A stretch of 36,916 nucleotides of DNA, from NCBI GenBank assembly GCA_900541985.1, contig UQLX01000023.1, positions 1 to 36,916 of the forward strand. Direction: 5' to 3'. The position numbers and the translations under genes were made by a program. The notes under the pieces were generated by a model that was given only the letters and a program-made list of their open reading frames with translations, made no database searches and was not told the DNA's origin. This stretch comes from an uncultured Blautia sp. (lineage in GTDB: Bacteria; Bacillota; Clostridia; Lachnospirales; Lachnospiraceae). Shown piece after piece: positions 1 through 8,209 of the stretch. Positions within the stretch are counted from its first letter, which is position 1; the number at the start of each line of letters is the position of its first letter.

Positions 1-59
1 AGACCGCATAAACAAAGTGATTGCAGCATGAAATAATAATTAAACTCCACGGATTAAGG
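1..59 (+). mobile_element. Left copy of a repeated element end (probable IS)
   Basis: These 59 bases match the reverse complement of 36808-36866 at 57 positions, and the match stops sharply after base 59. Read on the plus strand, bases 1-36 are the last codons of a protein ending RPHKQSDCSMK and a stop at 34-36. The right-hand copy reads RPHKQSDYSMK. One of the two differences is synonymous (CCG/CCC, Pro), which supports this frame as real coding. About 23 bases follow the stop before the copies diverge. This is what the 3' end of a transposase gene and the terminus of an insertion sequence would look like. The family cannot be named from 11 residues. Confidence 0.6.
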
Positions 60-114
60 TATTATATATGCAGCAAGTGTATGCAAAATACTTTTCTTCA
101 TATTTTCCTTTCAA

Positions 115-151
115 AGCCGCATAAGAATATACTTAAATTTCTTATGCGGCT
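115..151 (-). terminator. Terminator hairpin after the SH3-domain gene
   Basis: A perfect 13-bp inverted repeat (AGCCGCATAAGAA with TTCTTATGCGGCT) surrounds an 11-base loop, starting 5 bases past the stop codon at 157. The T-tract on the minus strand is weak, so termination efficiency is uncertain, but position and perfect stem fit a factor-independent terminator. Confidence 0.7.
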
Positions 152-156
152 ACATC

Positions 157-543
157 TTATACTGCTTCAAGATAATCATCTTTCACATATCCGATACCTG
201 CCCCAAACACAATCTTAGCCCAACCGCCGCTAAATGATTTAACTTTAACAATTGTACCTTTTTTCAAAGTACCAATTGGCTCATAAGCAGTTGATGGTGT
301 ACGTCTGACATTAAGCTCAGATGCAGTAACTTTGTACTTTTTTTCAAATATTCTCTCTTCATTGCTTGCCGACGAATTCTTTTCTTCAGTTATATTACTT
401 ACCGAAGTATCATTTCCATCATTATATACAGTGTAGCCTCCATCATCAAACAAAGCTACTCCATCGGTATTTTCGGCAGCTGACACACCATATGCAGGAA
501 CGACCAGCATAGCCATAGACAACATTGTTGTGCCCAGTTTCAT
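157..543 (-). CDS. Secreted SH3-domain protein
   Basis: This 128-residue protein begins with a hydrophobic signal peptide (about residues 1-22, cleavage probably near GVSA-AEN). A Ser/Asn/Asp-rich linker follows, and a C-terminal bacterial SH3 (SH3b) domain covers about residues 68-126: the motif ELNVRRTPS opens it and a GGWAKI...IGYVKDDYL core closes it. SH3b domains usually bind peptidoglycan or other envelope polymers; no catalytic domain is attached, so it is probably a wall-associated or secreted binding protein. The ATG at 543 lies about 24 bases after the only good ribosome site (GGAGGA, 568-573 on the minus strand). An in-frame ATA (556-558) sits 9 bases from that site and would add the residues IGKKL, so the start is unsure. 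It is monocistronic, with its own terminator. Confidence 0.8.
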   Translation of the reverse strand: MKLGTTMLSMAMLVVPAYGVSAAENTDGVALFDDGGYTVYNDGNDTSVSNITEEKNSSASNEERIFEKKYKVTASELNVRRTPSTAYEPIGTLKKGTIVKVKSFSGGWAKIVFGAGIGYVKDDYLEAV

Positions 544-636
544 AAGTTTTTTACCTATAACAACACATCCTCCATTTAAATAATATTTTATTTTCAGTTC
601 TGCAGTTCCTGGATACAGTTATATCGTACAGGCAAA

Positions 637-677
637 TTCTTAATTAAAGCCTTATAATCTTCTTAATAATTCTTAAT
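637..677 (-). promoter_or_regulatory. TTCTTAAT direct repeats upstream of the SH3 gene
   Basis: TTCTTAAT occurs at 637-644, 660-667 and 670-677; the last two are in direct repeat with 10-bp spacing. Tandem sites one helical turn apart are the usual target form for OmpR-family regulators. A possible minus-strand -10 (TATAAC, about 619-624) lies downstream of the repeats. A related arrangement stands before the response regulator gene (5588-5605). That they bind the same regulator is inference. Confidence 0.4.
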
Positions 678-715
678 TTCAATCTGCAAAACCACTATAA
701 AATATTCTTCTGGAT

Positions 716-1429
716 TCAAATACCTGCCATTTTTTCCAATGCTTTCAAAAAAATTTCAGCTATATCCAGATCCTCTGGAGTTGTGATCTTAAGATTCTTA
801 TAAGATCCCTCTACAAGGGCAATTTTCACTCCTGTTTCCTGCTCTACCACCATAGCGTCATCTGTGATTGCAGACATATCCCGGCAGCGGATTTTCTCAT
901 GCGCCTCTCGGATCAGCCTGTACTCAAAAATCTGAGGTGTCTGAATGGTCCAGACAGTGCTTCTGTCCGGTGTCTCTGCAACATATCCCTGTATATCTGC
1001 TATTTTCACCGTATCTTTAGAAGGCATACCAATCACACAGGCGCCTGTTTTCTCAGCCCCCTGTACACCTCTCTGAATAATTTCTTCAGTAACAAACGGT
1101 CTTGCTCCGTCATGGATCAGGACATATTCCGTATCCTGGCAGGAAAGAAGCCCCTGATAGACAGAATCATATCTCTCTTTTCCACCAGATACCACTTCTG
1201 TCACCTTAGTGAAACCATATTTTTCTACAATTTCCTTTTTACAAAAGGAAATCGACTCCGTTCCTGTAACCAAAATAATATCGCGAATCAAGCCACTGTC
1301 CTGGAAACATTTCAGAGAATAATAAAGCAATGGTTTTCCTCCCAGCTCCAGAAACTGCTTCTGTACTTTACTGTTCATCCGTTTTCCCTGTCCTGCTGCC
1401 AGAACAATAGCCGTATTTTTTCCTTCCAT
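716..1429 (-). CDS. ispD: 2-C-methyl-D-erythritol 4-phosphate cytidylyltransferase
   Basis: This cytosolic enzyme joins CTP and MEP to give CDP-ME, the third step of the non-mevalonate isoprenoid pathway. The 237 residues match the family length. The nucleotide-binding signature LAAGQGKRM is at about residues 10-18, HDGARPF at about 106, and TDDAMVVE followed by the ITTPEDLDIAE end motif mark the substrate site and C-terminus. It is the third gene of an rnz-tsaD-ispD unit, 19 bases after tsaD, with the ribosome site GGGGAGG just before the ATG. No ispF is fused or adjacent, so MECDP synthase must be encoded elsewhere. A ribitol-5-phosphate cytidylyltransferase (TarI) is the main alternative; no neighbouring tar reductase supports that. 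Confidence 0.9.
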   Translation of the reverse strand: MEGKNTAIVLAAGQGKRMNSKVQKQFLELGGKPLLYYSLKCFQDSGLIRDIILVTGTESISFCKKEIVEKYGFTKVTEVVSGGKERYDSVYQGLLSCQDTEYVLIHDGARPFVTEEIIQRGVQGAEKTGACVIGMPSKDTVKIADIQGYVAETPDRSTVWTIQTPQIFEYRLIREAHEKIRCRDMSAITDDAMVVEQETGVKIALVEGSYKNLKITTPEDLDIAEIFLKALEKMAGI

Positions 1430-1448
1430 AAAACCTCCCCAGCAGTTT

Positions 1449-2468
1449 TTATCTTTCTCCCAGTTTCAGATTGGGCACTGCATTCAGATCCCAGCCATGG
1501 CGAATTCCCTTTTTGTACTCATAATAAGCTGCTGCTCCGATCATGGCAGCATTATCCGTACAGAAAATCGGTGAAGGACGGAAAAACTGATAGCCATTTT
1601 CTTCACAGGCTTTTTCCATAGCGGCCCTCAGAGTGCCATTGGAAGCCACGCCTCCTGCAATCGCCACCTTGTCCATGCCATAATCTTTTGCCGCCATCAT
1701 GGTATGCTCTACCAGAACATCTACCACCGCTTTCTGAAAAGACGCCGCAAGATCTGCACGATTTACCTCTTCCCCCTTCATCTGAGCCTGATTCAGATAA
1801 TTCAGCACAGCAGATTTTACCCCGCTGAAGCTGAAATCGTAAGGACAGTCTCCTACTTTCGCTCTCGGAAACTGAATCGCATCCGGATTTCCTTCTTTTG
1901 AAAGCTTATCGATCTTCGGGCCTCCCGGATATCCCAGACCAATAGCACGGGCAACCTTATCAAAGGCCTCTCCTGCCGCATCGTCTCTGGTTCTTCCCAG
2001 AATCTCAAACACACCGTAGTCCTTTACAATTACCAGATGGGTATGTCCCCCTGAAACGATCAGGCAGAGAAACGGCGGTTCCAGATCCGGATGTTCGATA
2101 TAGTTTGCCGAAACATGACCCTCAATATGATGAACACCCACCAATGGAAGTTTTTTTGCATAGGCAATAGCCTTGGCTTCTGCAACGCCTACAAGCAGCG
2201 CGCCTACAAGCCCCGGTCCATAGGTAACGCCAATGGCATCAAGGTCATCCAGTGTCACGCCTGCCTCTTTCAGCGCCTCCTCAATAACCTGATTGATCTT
2301 TTCTATATGTTTTCTTGATGCAATTTCCGGCACAACACCGCCGTACAGTTTATGAAGCTCGATCTGTGAAGAGATTACATTAGACAGGATCGTTCTTCCG
2401 TTTTTTACAACGGAAGCCGCAGTTTCATCACAGGAGCTCTCTATGGCAAGAATCAGTGTATCTTCCAC
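1449..2468 (-). CDS. tsaD: tRNA N6-threonylcarbamoyladenosine transferase TsaD
   Basis: TsaD transfers the threonylcarbamoyl group from TC-AMP to A37 of ANN-decoding tRNAs. The 339-residue ASKHA-fold protein starts with LAIESSCDETAASV, carries the metal-binding HxEGH (about residues 114-118), SGGHTHLV (about 139-146) and a C-terminal AGGVASN and DNAAMIG. The start is GTG at 2468 behind AGGAGG with 8-base spacing; it lies only 2 bases after the rnz stop, so the two genes are translationally close. Its partners TsaB and TsaE are encoded at 8564-9744. All key residues appear intact. Confidence 0.96.
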   Translation of the reverse strand: MEDTLILAIESSCDETAASVVKNGRTILSNVISSQIELHKLYGGVVPEIASRKHIEKINQVIEEALKEAGVTLDDLDAIGVTYGPGLVGALLVGVAEAKAIAYAKKLPLVGVHHIEGHVSANYIEHPDLEPPFLCLIVSGGHTHLVIVKDYGVFEILGRTRDDAAGEAFDKVARAIGLGYPGGPKIDKLSKEGNPDAIQFPRAKVGDCPYDFSFSGVKSAVLNYLNQAQMKGEEVNRADLAASFQKAVVDVLVEHTMMAAKDYGMDKVAIAGGVASNGTLRAAMEKACEENGYQFFRPSPIFCTDNAAMIGAAAYYEYKKGIRHGWDLNAVPNLKLGER

Positions 2469-2470
2469 GT

Positions 2471-3382
2471 TTATTCCTCCTCAAAATTTAATTCCACGCT
2501 TTTTCCATCCTTCCCCGGATAGGACTGTGGAAAAATTGCTCTGACAGTATCCATATAATCATCCGGTCGGATCAGGGACGGGCTGTAATGCGTCAGCCAC
2601 ATTTCTCCCACTCCGGCTTCCTTAGCCAGCTCTGCTGCCTCACGGAACGTCATATGCTTATAGCCTTTCGCCTTATCTGTTTTCTCATCCTCCCCATACA
2701 TGCCTTCACAGATAAAAAGATTCGAATTTTTTGCATTGCGGAGAATGGAATCAGTTGGTCTGGTATCAGTTGTATAGGTAAGCTTAATTCCCTTCCTGTC
2801 AGGTCCCAGAACCATATCCGGTGTATAAGTTTTCCCTTCCAGTTCTATAGACTGTCCCTTTTGAAGAGGATTCCATAATTTCAGGGGAATTTCCTGCTCC
2901 TTTGCTCTTTCCGGAGAAAACCTGCCCTGACGGAGAATTTCCAGCGTGTACCCATAGCAGATCACATTATGGTTCACCTTAAAGGCAGTGATCCTGTAGC
3001 CATTCAGTTCGATAACTTCCTCCGGCTTCGTGATTTCTATAAAACGGATCTCAAAGGGAAGTTCCGGCGCGATTACACGAAGGGCATTTACCACACGTTC
3101 CAGTCCTCTGGGACCGATCAGTGTCAAAGGTTCTGTACGGTCTGCATTACCCATAGTAAGAAGCAGTCCCGGAAGTCCGCTGATATGGTCTCCATGATAA
3201 TGAGTAAAGCAGATCACATCGATGGGCTTGAAGCTCCAGCCTTTTTCCTTAATGGCAACCTGAGTCCCCTCGCCGCAGTCGATCAGAAGACTGCTGCCAT
3301 TATATCTTGTCATCAGAGCAGTAAGCCACCTTCTTGGAAGGGGCATCATACCGCCTGTTCCTACTAAACAAACATCTAACAT
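2471..3382 (-). CDS. rnz: Ribonuclease Z (tRNA 3' endonuclease)
   Basis: RNase Z cuts tRNA precursors after the discriminator base to make the 3' end for CCA addition. The 303-residue metallo-beta-lactamase protein has the zinc motif FTHYHGDHISGLPG (about residues 59-72), a GTGGMMPLPRR N-terminal loop, CEGMYGEDE and TDTRPTD segments, and a late LTHYSP histidine motif. The length matches the short bacterial form (about 305). It heads an rnz-tsaD-ispD operon, so two of its three genes act in tRNA maturation. A promoter is visible at 3459-3487. Confidence 0.95.
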   Translation of the reverse strand: MLDVCLVGTGGMMPLPRRWLTALMTRYNGSSLLIDCGEGTQVAIKEKGWSFKPIDVICFTHYHGDHISGLPGLLLTMGNADRTEPLTLIGPRGLERVVNALRVIAPELPFEIRFIEITKPEEVIELNGYRITAFKVNHNVICYGYTLEILRQGRFSPERAKEQEIPLKLWNPLQKGQSIELEGKTYTPDMVLGPDRKGIKLTYTTDTRPTDSILRNAKNSNLFICEGMYGEDEKTDKAKGYKHMTFREAAELAKEAGVGEMWLTHYSPSLIRPDDYMDTVRAIFPQSYPGKDGKSVELNFEEE

Positions 3383-3458
3383 AAAATCCCTCTTTTATTC
3401 TGAAAAAGTCTGCCGCAGAATGTATCTGCCGCAGTCTCTGCTATTACTTTACTGGCAA

Positions 3459-3487
3459 AGTGTAACACAATTAATACTTCAAAACAA
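3459..3487 (-). promoter_or_regulatory. Candidate promoter of rnz-tsaD-ispD
   Basis: On the minus strand TTGTTT (3482-3487) and TACACT (3459-3464) are separated by 17 bases, a sigma-A-type layout about 75 bases before the rnz start. The leader contains a 10-bp direct repeat, TCTGCCGCAG on the plus strand, at 3409-3418 and 3425-3434, of unknown meaning. Confidence 0.45.
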
Positions 3488-3502
3488 GGTCAAAATCCCC
3501 CG

Positions 3503-4837
3503 TCAGTGCAGAGGAATGCTTATTTTTATCTGAAAAATATCCCCCTTCTCCGTCCAGGACATTTCCCCGCCATGAACCTCTGCGATCCTTGCTGCGCTTT
3601 TCAGTCCGACTCCGCTTCCCGCCGCCTGACGCTGCACAGCAATCCCGTTTTCCAGAATTACAATTACTTTTGTTTCTTCCATATGAATATCTGCTGTCAC
3701 CTTATGATCCCGTTTTCCATAATGAAGGATATTGGAGCAGAGATTCGTAAGCAGTCTCTGCATAAGAAAAGGGTTTGCCTTCCATCTCTCATCTCCAACC
3801 TCTTTCCGGATATACTCTACAGGAAATCCCTGAAGTTCCAGATACTCCAGCTGTTCCTGCAGTTCTCCGCCAAATTCCCGGAGACTGTAATCCTGCATGG
3901 CAGTTTCTCCCGGATTATCAAAGACAAGGGCATATTCAAACATCTTATCCGTCATCCCCCGAAGCTCCTCTGTTTTTATCAGGCATTTCTGTACATACTG
4001 CGGATAATTCTCCTGATCCCCTTTTTTTCTTCTGAGAATTTCCAGATATCCGTTTAAAACCGTAAGCGGCGTACGGATATCATGAGAAAGCGCCCGGATC
4101 AGTTCCTGATTATCCATATGAGCCTGACGTTCATTTTCCATACTTATTTTCAGGGCCAGGCGAAGATCATCCAGTTCTTTTGCAAGAGCTGCGATCTCGT
4201 CTTTTCCTTTCACCGTAACCGGATGTTCCATATCTCCCTGCCCCATGACAGCAGCCTCACAGCGTACCCTTCCGAGATACTTCATTTTTTTGTGTACAAA
4301 AATAAGGATCGGTTCCAGAACCAAAAGACTGTCCAAAATCACGACCGACAGATAAAAAACCGGAAAAAATTTCAGAGACTGATAACTCATCAGCTGTACC
4401 CTGGCTGTTCCGTCAGAAAACTGCGTTTCAAATTCTACCGGAGGTTCCATAGACTGTGCGGCTATATCCGTATCTGACCACGACCAGCTTCCCCATATCC
4501 TGCTGTCAAGAATCTCCGGAAAAAAACCGTCTATGTACTTTCCATTTTCTTCATCATAAATCCCCATCCAGGTATAAGCGTCTGCCCTTTCCGCCAAATA
4601 AGACATGTACTCTTCCGGCCTGTTCATATGAAATGCAGGCGTTTCTTTTTTCAGCCATTGTGCATATTCCTTTCTGGAATCTTCTATGACCTCATGATCC
4701 AGCACCCAGGCATAAAATCCAAATCTCCGGTTCATCAAAAATATTGTACAAAACAGCGCGCAGAAGAGTCCTGCAAGAAAAATAACCAAAAGCTCCCGGG
4801 TCAGTTTGCGCTCTCCGGCGTTTTTTTTCCTAATCAC
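3503..4837 (-). CDS. Membrane sensor histidine kinase with degenerate ATP box
   Basis: From the GTG at 4837 the protein has 444 residues. There are two membrane segments (about 16-35 and 156-183), an extracytoplasmic sensor region between them, a HAMP-like linker, then a HisKA helix with ALSHDIRTPLTVL (phosphoacceptor His about 252) and a HATPase domain. The N-box (NLCSNILHYG) and G2 (GSGVGLKSAARI) are recognisable. In the G1 box the usual DNGxG aspartate is replaced, reading LENGIAVQRQ, so ATP binding may be unusual. I prefer the GTG start because GGAAGGGGG lies 7 bases upstream and the overlap with the regulator stop is then 8 bases; the ATG at 4882 would overlap it by 53. The kinase pairs with the regulator just upstream. 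The signal sensed is unknown. Confidence 0.85.
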   Translation of the reverse strand: MIRKKNAGERKLTRELLVIFLAGLFCALFCTIFLMNRRFGFYAWVLDHEVIEDSRKEYAQWLKKETPAFHMNRPEEYMSYLAERADAYTWMGIYDEENGKYIDGFFPEILDSRIWGSWSWSDTDIAAQSMEPPVEFETQFSDGTARVQLMSYQSLKFFPVFYLSVVILDSLLVLEPILIFVHKKMKYLGRVRCEAAVMGQGDMEHPVTVKGKDEIAALAKELDDLRLALKISMENERQAHMDNQELIRALSHDIRTPLTVLNGYLEILRRKKGDQENYPQYVQKCLIKTEELRGMTDKMFEYALVFDNPGETAMQDYSLREFGGELQEQLEYLELQGFPVEYIRKEVGDERWKANPFLMQRLLTNLCSNILHYGKRDHKVTADIHMEETKVIVILENGIAVQRQAAGSGVGLKSAARIAEVHGGEMSWTEKGDIFQIKISIPLH

Positions 4838-5528
4838 ATCGATACCCCCTTCCCCAGACTGTACGAATGATTTTTGGATCATGGGGATCTTCCTCTATTT
4901 TGCTTCGCAGATTCCGGATATGTACCATAACAATATTGGATGCCCCGTAATAATAATCCTCTTCCCAGACCGACTCATAAAGACACTCCACAGAAAATAT
5001 CTGCTTTCTGTGTTTCAAAAGCAGACATAAAATCGAAAATTCTGTATCTGTCAGAGAGATTTCCTGATCATTTCTCCATACGGTTCCCTTTTCCGGGTAA
5101 ACCTCAAGTCCTCCGCAGCATAATTTCTTTTGATTTTTCCCGGCTCCGCTGCCCTGATATACATGATACCTTCTCACCAGCGCTTTCACTCTGCTGATCA
5201 GTTCCGGATAGGAAAACGGCTTTGGAAGATAATCATCTCCACCGCAGGAAAATCCAAAGGTCTTATCCTCCACCTGGGTTCTTGCACTGAGAAAGAGGAT
5301 CGGAACATTGGAACTTTTCCTGATTTCCACACAGGTCTGATAACCGTCCAGTCCCGGCATCATTACATCCAGAAGAATAAGATCATAGCTGTTCCGTTTT
5401 ATTTTTTCCAGTGCTTCCCTTCCATCTCCCGCCTCTTCCAGCCAAAAACCTTCTCCTTCCAAAAGTACCGTGACCACCTCACGAATCTCCGGATTATCAT
5501 CCACGATCAGTATTCTGGACTCTCCCAT
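4830..5528 (-). CDS. OmpR/PhoB-family response regulator
   Basis: This 232-residue regulator has a receiver domain (VDD acidic pocket at about 9-11, phosphoacceptor Asp about 54 in LLDVMMPG, conserved Lys in YLPKPFSYPEL) and a C-terminal winged helix ending in IRTVWGRGYRCD. It is the first gene of a two-gene unit with the kinase that overlaps its 3' end by 8 bases. Its upstream region (5558-5605) contains a TATAAT box, a TGACA-N6-TGTCA inverted repeat and TTCTT-type direct repeats, so autoregulation is likely by inference. Targets may include the divergent yfhO-like gene and the SH3 gene, whose promoter has similar repeats. Confidence 0.92.
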   Translation of the reverse strand: MGESRILIVDDNPEIREVVTVLLEGEGFWLEEAGDGREALEKIKRNSYDLILLDVMMPGLDGYQTCVEIRKSSNVPILFLSARTQVEDKTFGFSCGGDDYLPKPFSYPELISRVKALVRRYHVYQGSGAGKNQKKLCCGGLEVYPEKGTVWRNDQEISLTDTEFSILCLLLKHRKQIFSVECLYESVWEEDYYYGASNIVMVHIRNLRSKIEEDPHDPKIIRTVWGRGYRCD

Positions 5529-5557
5529 ATTTCTGCCTCCATTTCTTACCTTTCCAT

Positions 5558-5605
5558 ATTATAGCATGACTGTGACAGGATTTTGTCATTCTTAAGAATT
5601 CTTCA
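5558..5605. promoter_or_regulatory. Divergent control region between regulator and yfhO-like gene
   Basis: The minus strand has TATAAT at 5558-5563 but no good -35, which suggests an activated promoter. Upstream lie an inverted repeat TGACA-N6-TGTCA (5573-5588), a 12-bp palindrome ATTCTTAAGAAT (5588-5599), and a direct repeat TTCTTAA / TTCTTCA (starting 5589 and 5599, 10 bp apart). The layout suits binding of an OmpR-type dimer by the adjacent regulator. Confidence 0.45.
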
Positions 5606-5719
5606 GATTTTTCACGGTATTTTTTTAAGATAAATGGAATATATTTATTACAGATTTTTTCAAAAACAAATTTCCGTTTTCCGAAATAAACTATTAAAAA
5701 ACATACGAGGAGAATATTT

Positions 5720-8209
5720 ATGAAAAAGGCAGTCAATTACCTGTTTCTTGCCGGAGCAGTTTTTTTGTTCATATGGATCACACTTCCCCAGGGAAAGCTT
5801 TTTGGTTCCACCACAGACTGGTATTGTCAGCATGTGACCATTGCAGACACCATGCGTAAGCAATTTCTGGAAACCGGAGATCTGCTGCCTGACTGGTGCG
5901 CGCTTGGCAACGGTACAAACTTTTACACGCTTTCCTATTATGGTTTTCTCCGTCCGGACGTACTGATCAGCTTCTTTTTCCCAAATGTCCCCATGGAAGT
6001 CTTTATTCAGGGCTATGCCATTCTGGAGATGCTTCTGGGCTCCTGGCTGCTTTACTGGTGGCTGCAGAAAAAAAATATCCCTGAAAATCTGTGCTTTACC
6101 GGAGGATTTCTTTATCTGACTTCCAACTGTATGTTTCAGGCACACAGACAGATCATGTTTATCAGCTATCTTCCCTTTATGATTCTGGCTCTGATCTTTA
6201 CAGACAGTCTTTATCAGGAAAATACTTCCTGTTTTTTCCGTCGTTTTCCTGTACATGCAGGGCTTTCTCTGTCCGTTTGCATGATCATACTTCACAGTTT
6301 TTATTTCTTTCCTGCCTGCTTTGTATGCCTTACCCTGTATTTTCTCCAACTGGACAACCGTCCGGAAAAACGTCCCTGGATTCCATTTCTCAGCTCTGTC
6401 GCAACAGGTATCAGCCTTTCCATGATATACCTGCTCCCCACCGCACTGGCAATCCTGGAAAACAAAAAAGACGTGAAGTCTGCTTCCATCCGGCAGATTT
6501 TCACCGTAAATCCTTCTTTAAACACACTGCTCTACAGCCCCTATGGATGCGGTCTCACTCTGATCTGCCTGTATTGTCTTCTGCTTTGCCTTTTCCGAAA
6601 ACAAACACAAAAAACAGCAGCGATACTCTGTATTCTCCTGTGCAGTCAGTTCTGCTGCTGGATTTTGAACGGAACGCTCTATCTGCGTCCCAAGGCGCTG
6701 ATTCCTTTTTTACCACTGATCCTGCTGCTGACCGCAGATACCCTGAAGGAGCTCCATGAAAAAAGTATCCGCCATCGCTTCCCACTGGCACTCTTATGTA
6801 TGATCCCGGGACTGGTACAGATCCTGTTTCTACATTCCGGAAGGAAAATCCTGATTCTGACCGATATACTTTTTCTTCTGCTGTATGCTGGTTTTCATAC
6901 CGGACTCTCTGAAAAACTTGCAGGCTTTTTTCTGGTTTTTCTGATTCCACCTCTGATTTTTGTATCTACAGCACGGACAGAATCCTATGCTTCCGCCTCC
7001 ACTAAAAGCCGGGAAATCTTTTCCCAAAAGGAAATAAAAAATGTTCTGTCCGAAGCAGATAGTACCATGGATATTCTGAGTGCTCCAATGACCAACAGCA
7101 ACTATCTGCCGCTCGGAAGCCTGAAACGTACAACCATGTACTCGTCTGTCTCTAACAGTACCTATAACCGGCTTTTTTACGATATTCTGAAAATGCCTGT
7201 CAGCACCAGAAACCGCGTTTCCATGAATGCCGATGCAAATCCTTTTCAGGAATATCTGATGGGCGTCCGCTATATCCTGACCACAGAGGACAAGCTTCCT
7301 GAAGGATATTTACCCCTGCTGCAAAAAGGAGATTCCGTTCTGGCAGAAAACCGGCAGGTGCTGCCCTCTGCCTATGGAACCACAGCGCTTCTTAATGAAA
7401 AGGATTTTGATGCGCTCAGCTATCCTCAGACTCTGGACACCCTTGCCAATCGTACGGTTATCCCGGAAAGCTCCGGTGCATCCACTACGCCATACACTTC
7501 ACTAATGAAAGAATATCCTCTTCCCGTAAATTTTCTGGAAGCGCCGGAAAATGGACAGGCTCTTACCATTACCAGGCAGCTGCCTTCCATTCTGGAGCAT
7601 CAGATTCTTCTGCTGTCCTGTGATGTTTCCTACAGTGGAAAAAAAGATATTGACGTTACCATAAACGGAATACGGAATCGTCTTTCCGGTTCTGATGCCC
7701 CCTACCCGAACCACAACGAAACCTTTACCTGGATCTTATCCGGAAACGAGCCATTAAAATCCCTGAATATTCACTTCTCCCCGGGTAATTACAAACTTTG
7801 CAATGTTCAGGCATTTATTCTGCCCTTTTCCGCGCTCCGACATCCGGATATACAACCCTTCCGGTCTTCGGTCACAGAAAAAAAGGAACTTCTTCATGGT
7901 TCCATAAGCATGAAAGTAGACGGTTATTTTGTTACTTCCTTTTCCTATTCCAGAGGATATCAGATTCTTGTGGACGGCAAAGAAATAAAACCGCAGCTGG
8001 TCAACAAAGGTTTTCTGGGATTTCCTGTAAAAAAAGGAACGCATGAGATCCTGATTCGATTTCATGCGCCCGGTAAGTCTATGGGAATTCTGTTCACTTT
8101 TTCTGCCGCAGTCCTTCTTCTGGCAAAGTTATCTACATTGTCTTTGTCATCAGTACTGCGTTTTCCACAGGATTCTCGTAATAATTCTTACGGAGTCCGT
8201 CCTCTTTAA
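5720..8209 (+). CDS. YfhO-like polytopic membrane protein
   Basis: This 829-residue integral membrane protein has a short N-terminal helix, a loop with STTDWYCQH and LPDWCALGNGTNFYTLSYYG, then many hydrophobic segments up to about residue 420. A large extracytoplasmic domain follows (about 425-790), with a last membrane helix (about 790-810). This architecture fits the YfhO family (PF09586). Bacillus YfhO acts with the GtrB-type enzyme CsbB to add sugars to lipoteichoic acid outside the membrane, so a GT-C-like role in envelope glycosylation is plausible; the donor and acceptor here are unknown. The ATG follows GAGGAG. The last 25 codons run antiparallel over the end of rimI (77-bp overlap), so the C-terminal tail after LLLAKL is shared sequence. 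It is divergent from the two-component pair. Confidence 0.8.
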   Translation: MKKAVNYLFLAGAVFLFIWITLPQGKLFGSTTDWYCQHVTIADTMRKQFLETGDLLPDWCALGNGTNFYTLSYYGFLRPDVLISFFFPNVPMEVFIQGYAILEMLLGSWLLYWWLQKKNIPENLCFTGGFLYLTSNCMFQAHRQIMFISYLPFMILALIFTDSLYQENTSCFFRRFPVHAGLSLSVCMIILHSFYFFPACFVCLTLYFLQLDNRPEKRPWIPFLSSVATGISLSMIYLLPTALAILENKKDVKSASIRQIFTVNPSLNTLLYSPYGCGLTLICLYCLLLCLFRKQTQKTAAILCILLCSQFCCWILNGTLYLRPKALIPFLPLILLLTADTLKELHEKSIRHRFPLALLCMIPGLVQILFLHSGRKILILTDILFLLLYAGFHTGLSEKLAGFFLVFLIPPLIFVSTARTESYASASTKSREIFSQKEIKNVLSEADSTMDILSAPMTNSNYLPLGSLKRTTMYSSVSNSTYNRLFYDILKMPVSTRNRVSMNADANPFQEYLMGVRYILTTEDKLPEGYLPLLQKGDSVLAENRQVLPSAYGTTALLNEKDFDALSYPQTLDTLANRTVIPESSGASTTPYTSLMKEYPLPVNFLEAPENGQALTITRQLPSILEHQILLLSCDVSYSGKKDIDVTINGIRNRLSGSDAPYPNHNETFTWILSGNEPLKSLNIHFSPGNYKLCNVQAFILPFSALRHPDIQPFRSSVTEKKELLHGSISMKVDGYFVTSFSYSRGYQILVDGKEIKPQLVNKGFLGFPVKKGTHEILIRFHAPGKSMGILFTFSAAVLLLAKLSTLSLSSVLRFPQDSRNNSYGVRPL

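Noticed and set aside
3409..3434. 10-bp direct repeat in the rnz leader as an operator
   Set aside because: Only two short copies, each also a near palindrome, and no regulator to link with it; kept only as a note.
4838..4882. Upstream ATG start for the first histidine kinase
   Set aside because: It would overlap the regulator gene by 53 bases and has no ribosome site; the GTG at 4837 has one at good spacing.
5660..6349. A 229-codon minus-strand frame over the start of the yfhO-like gene
   Set aside because: No family pattern; composition matches the antisense of a membrane protein gene.
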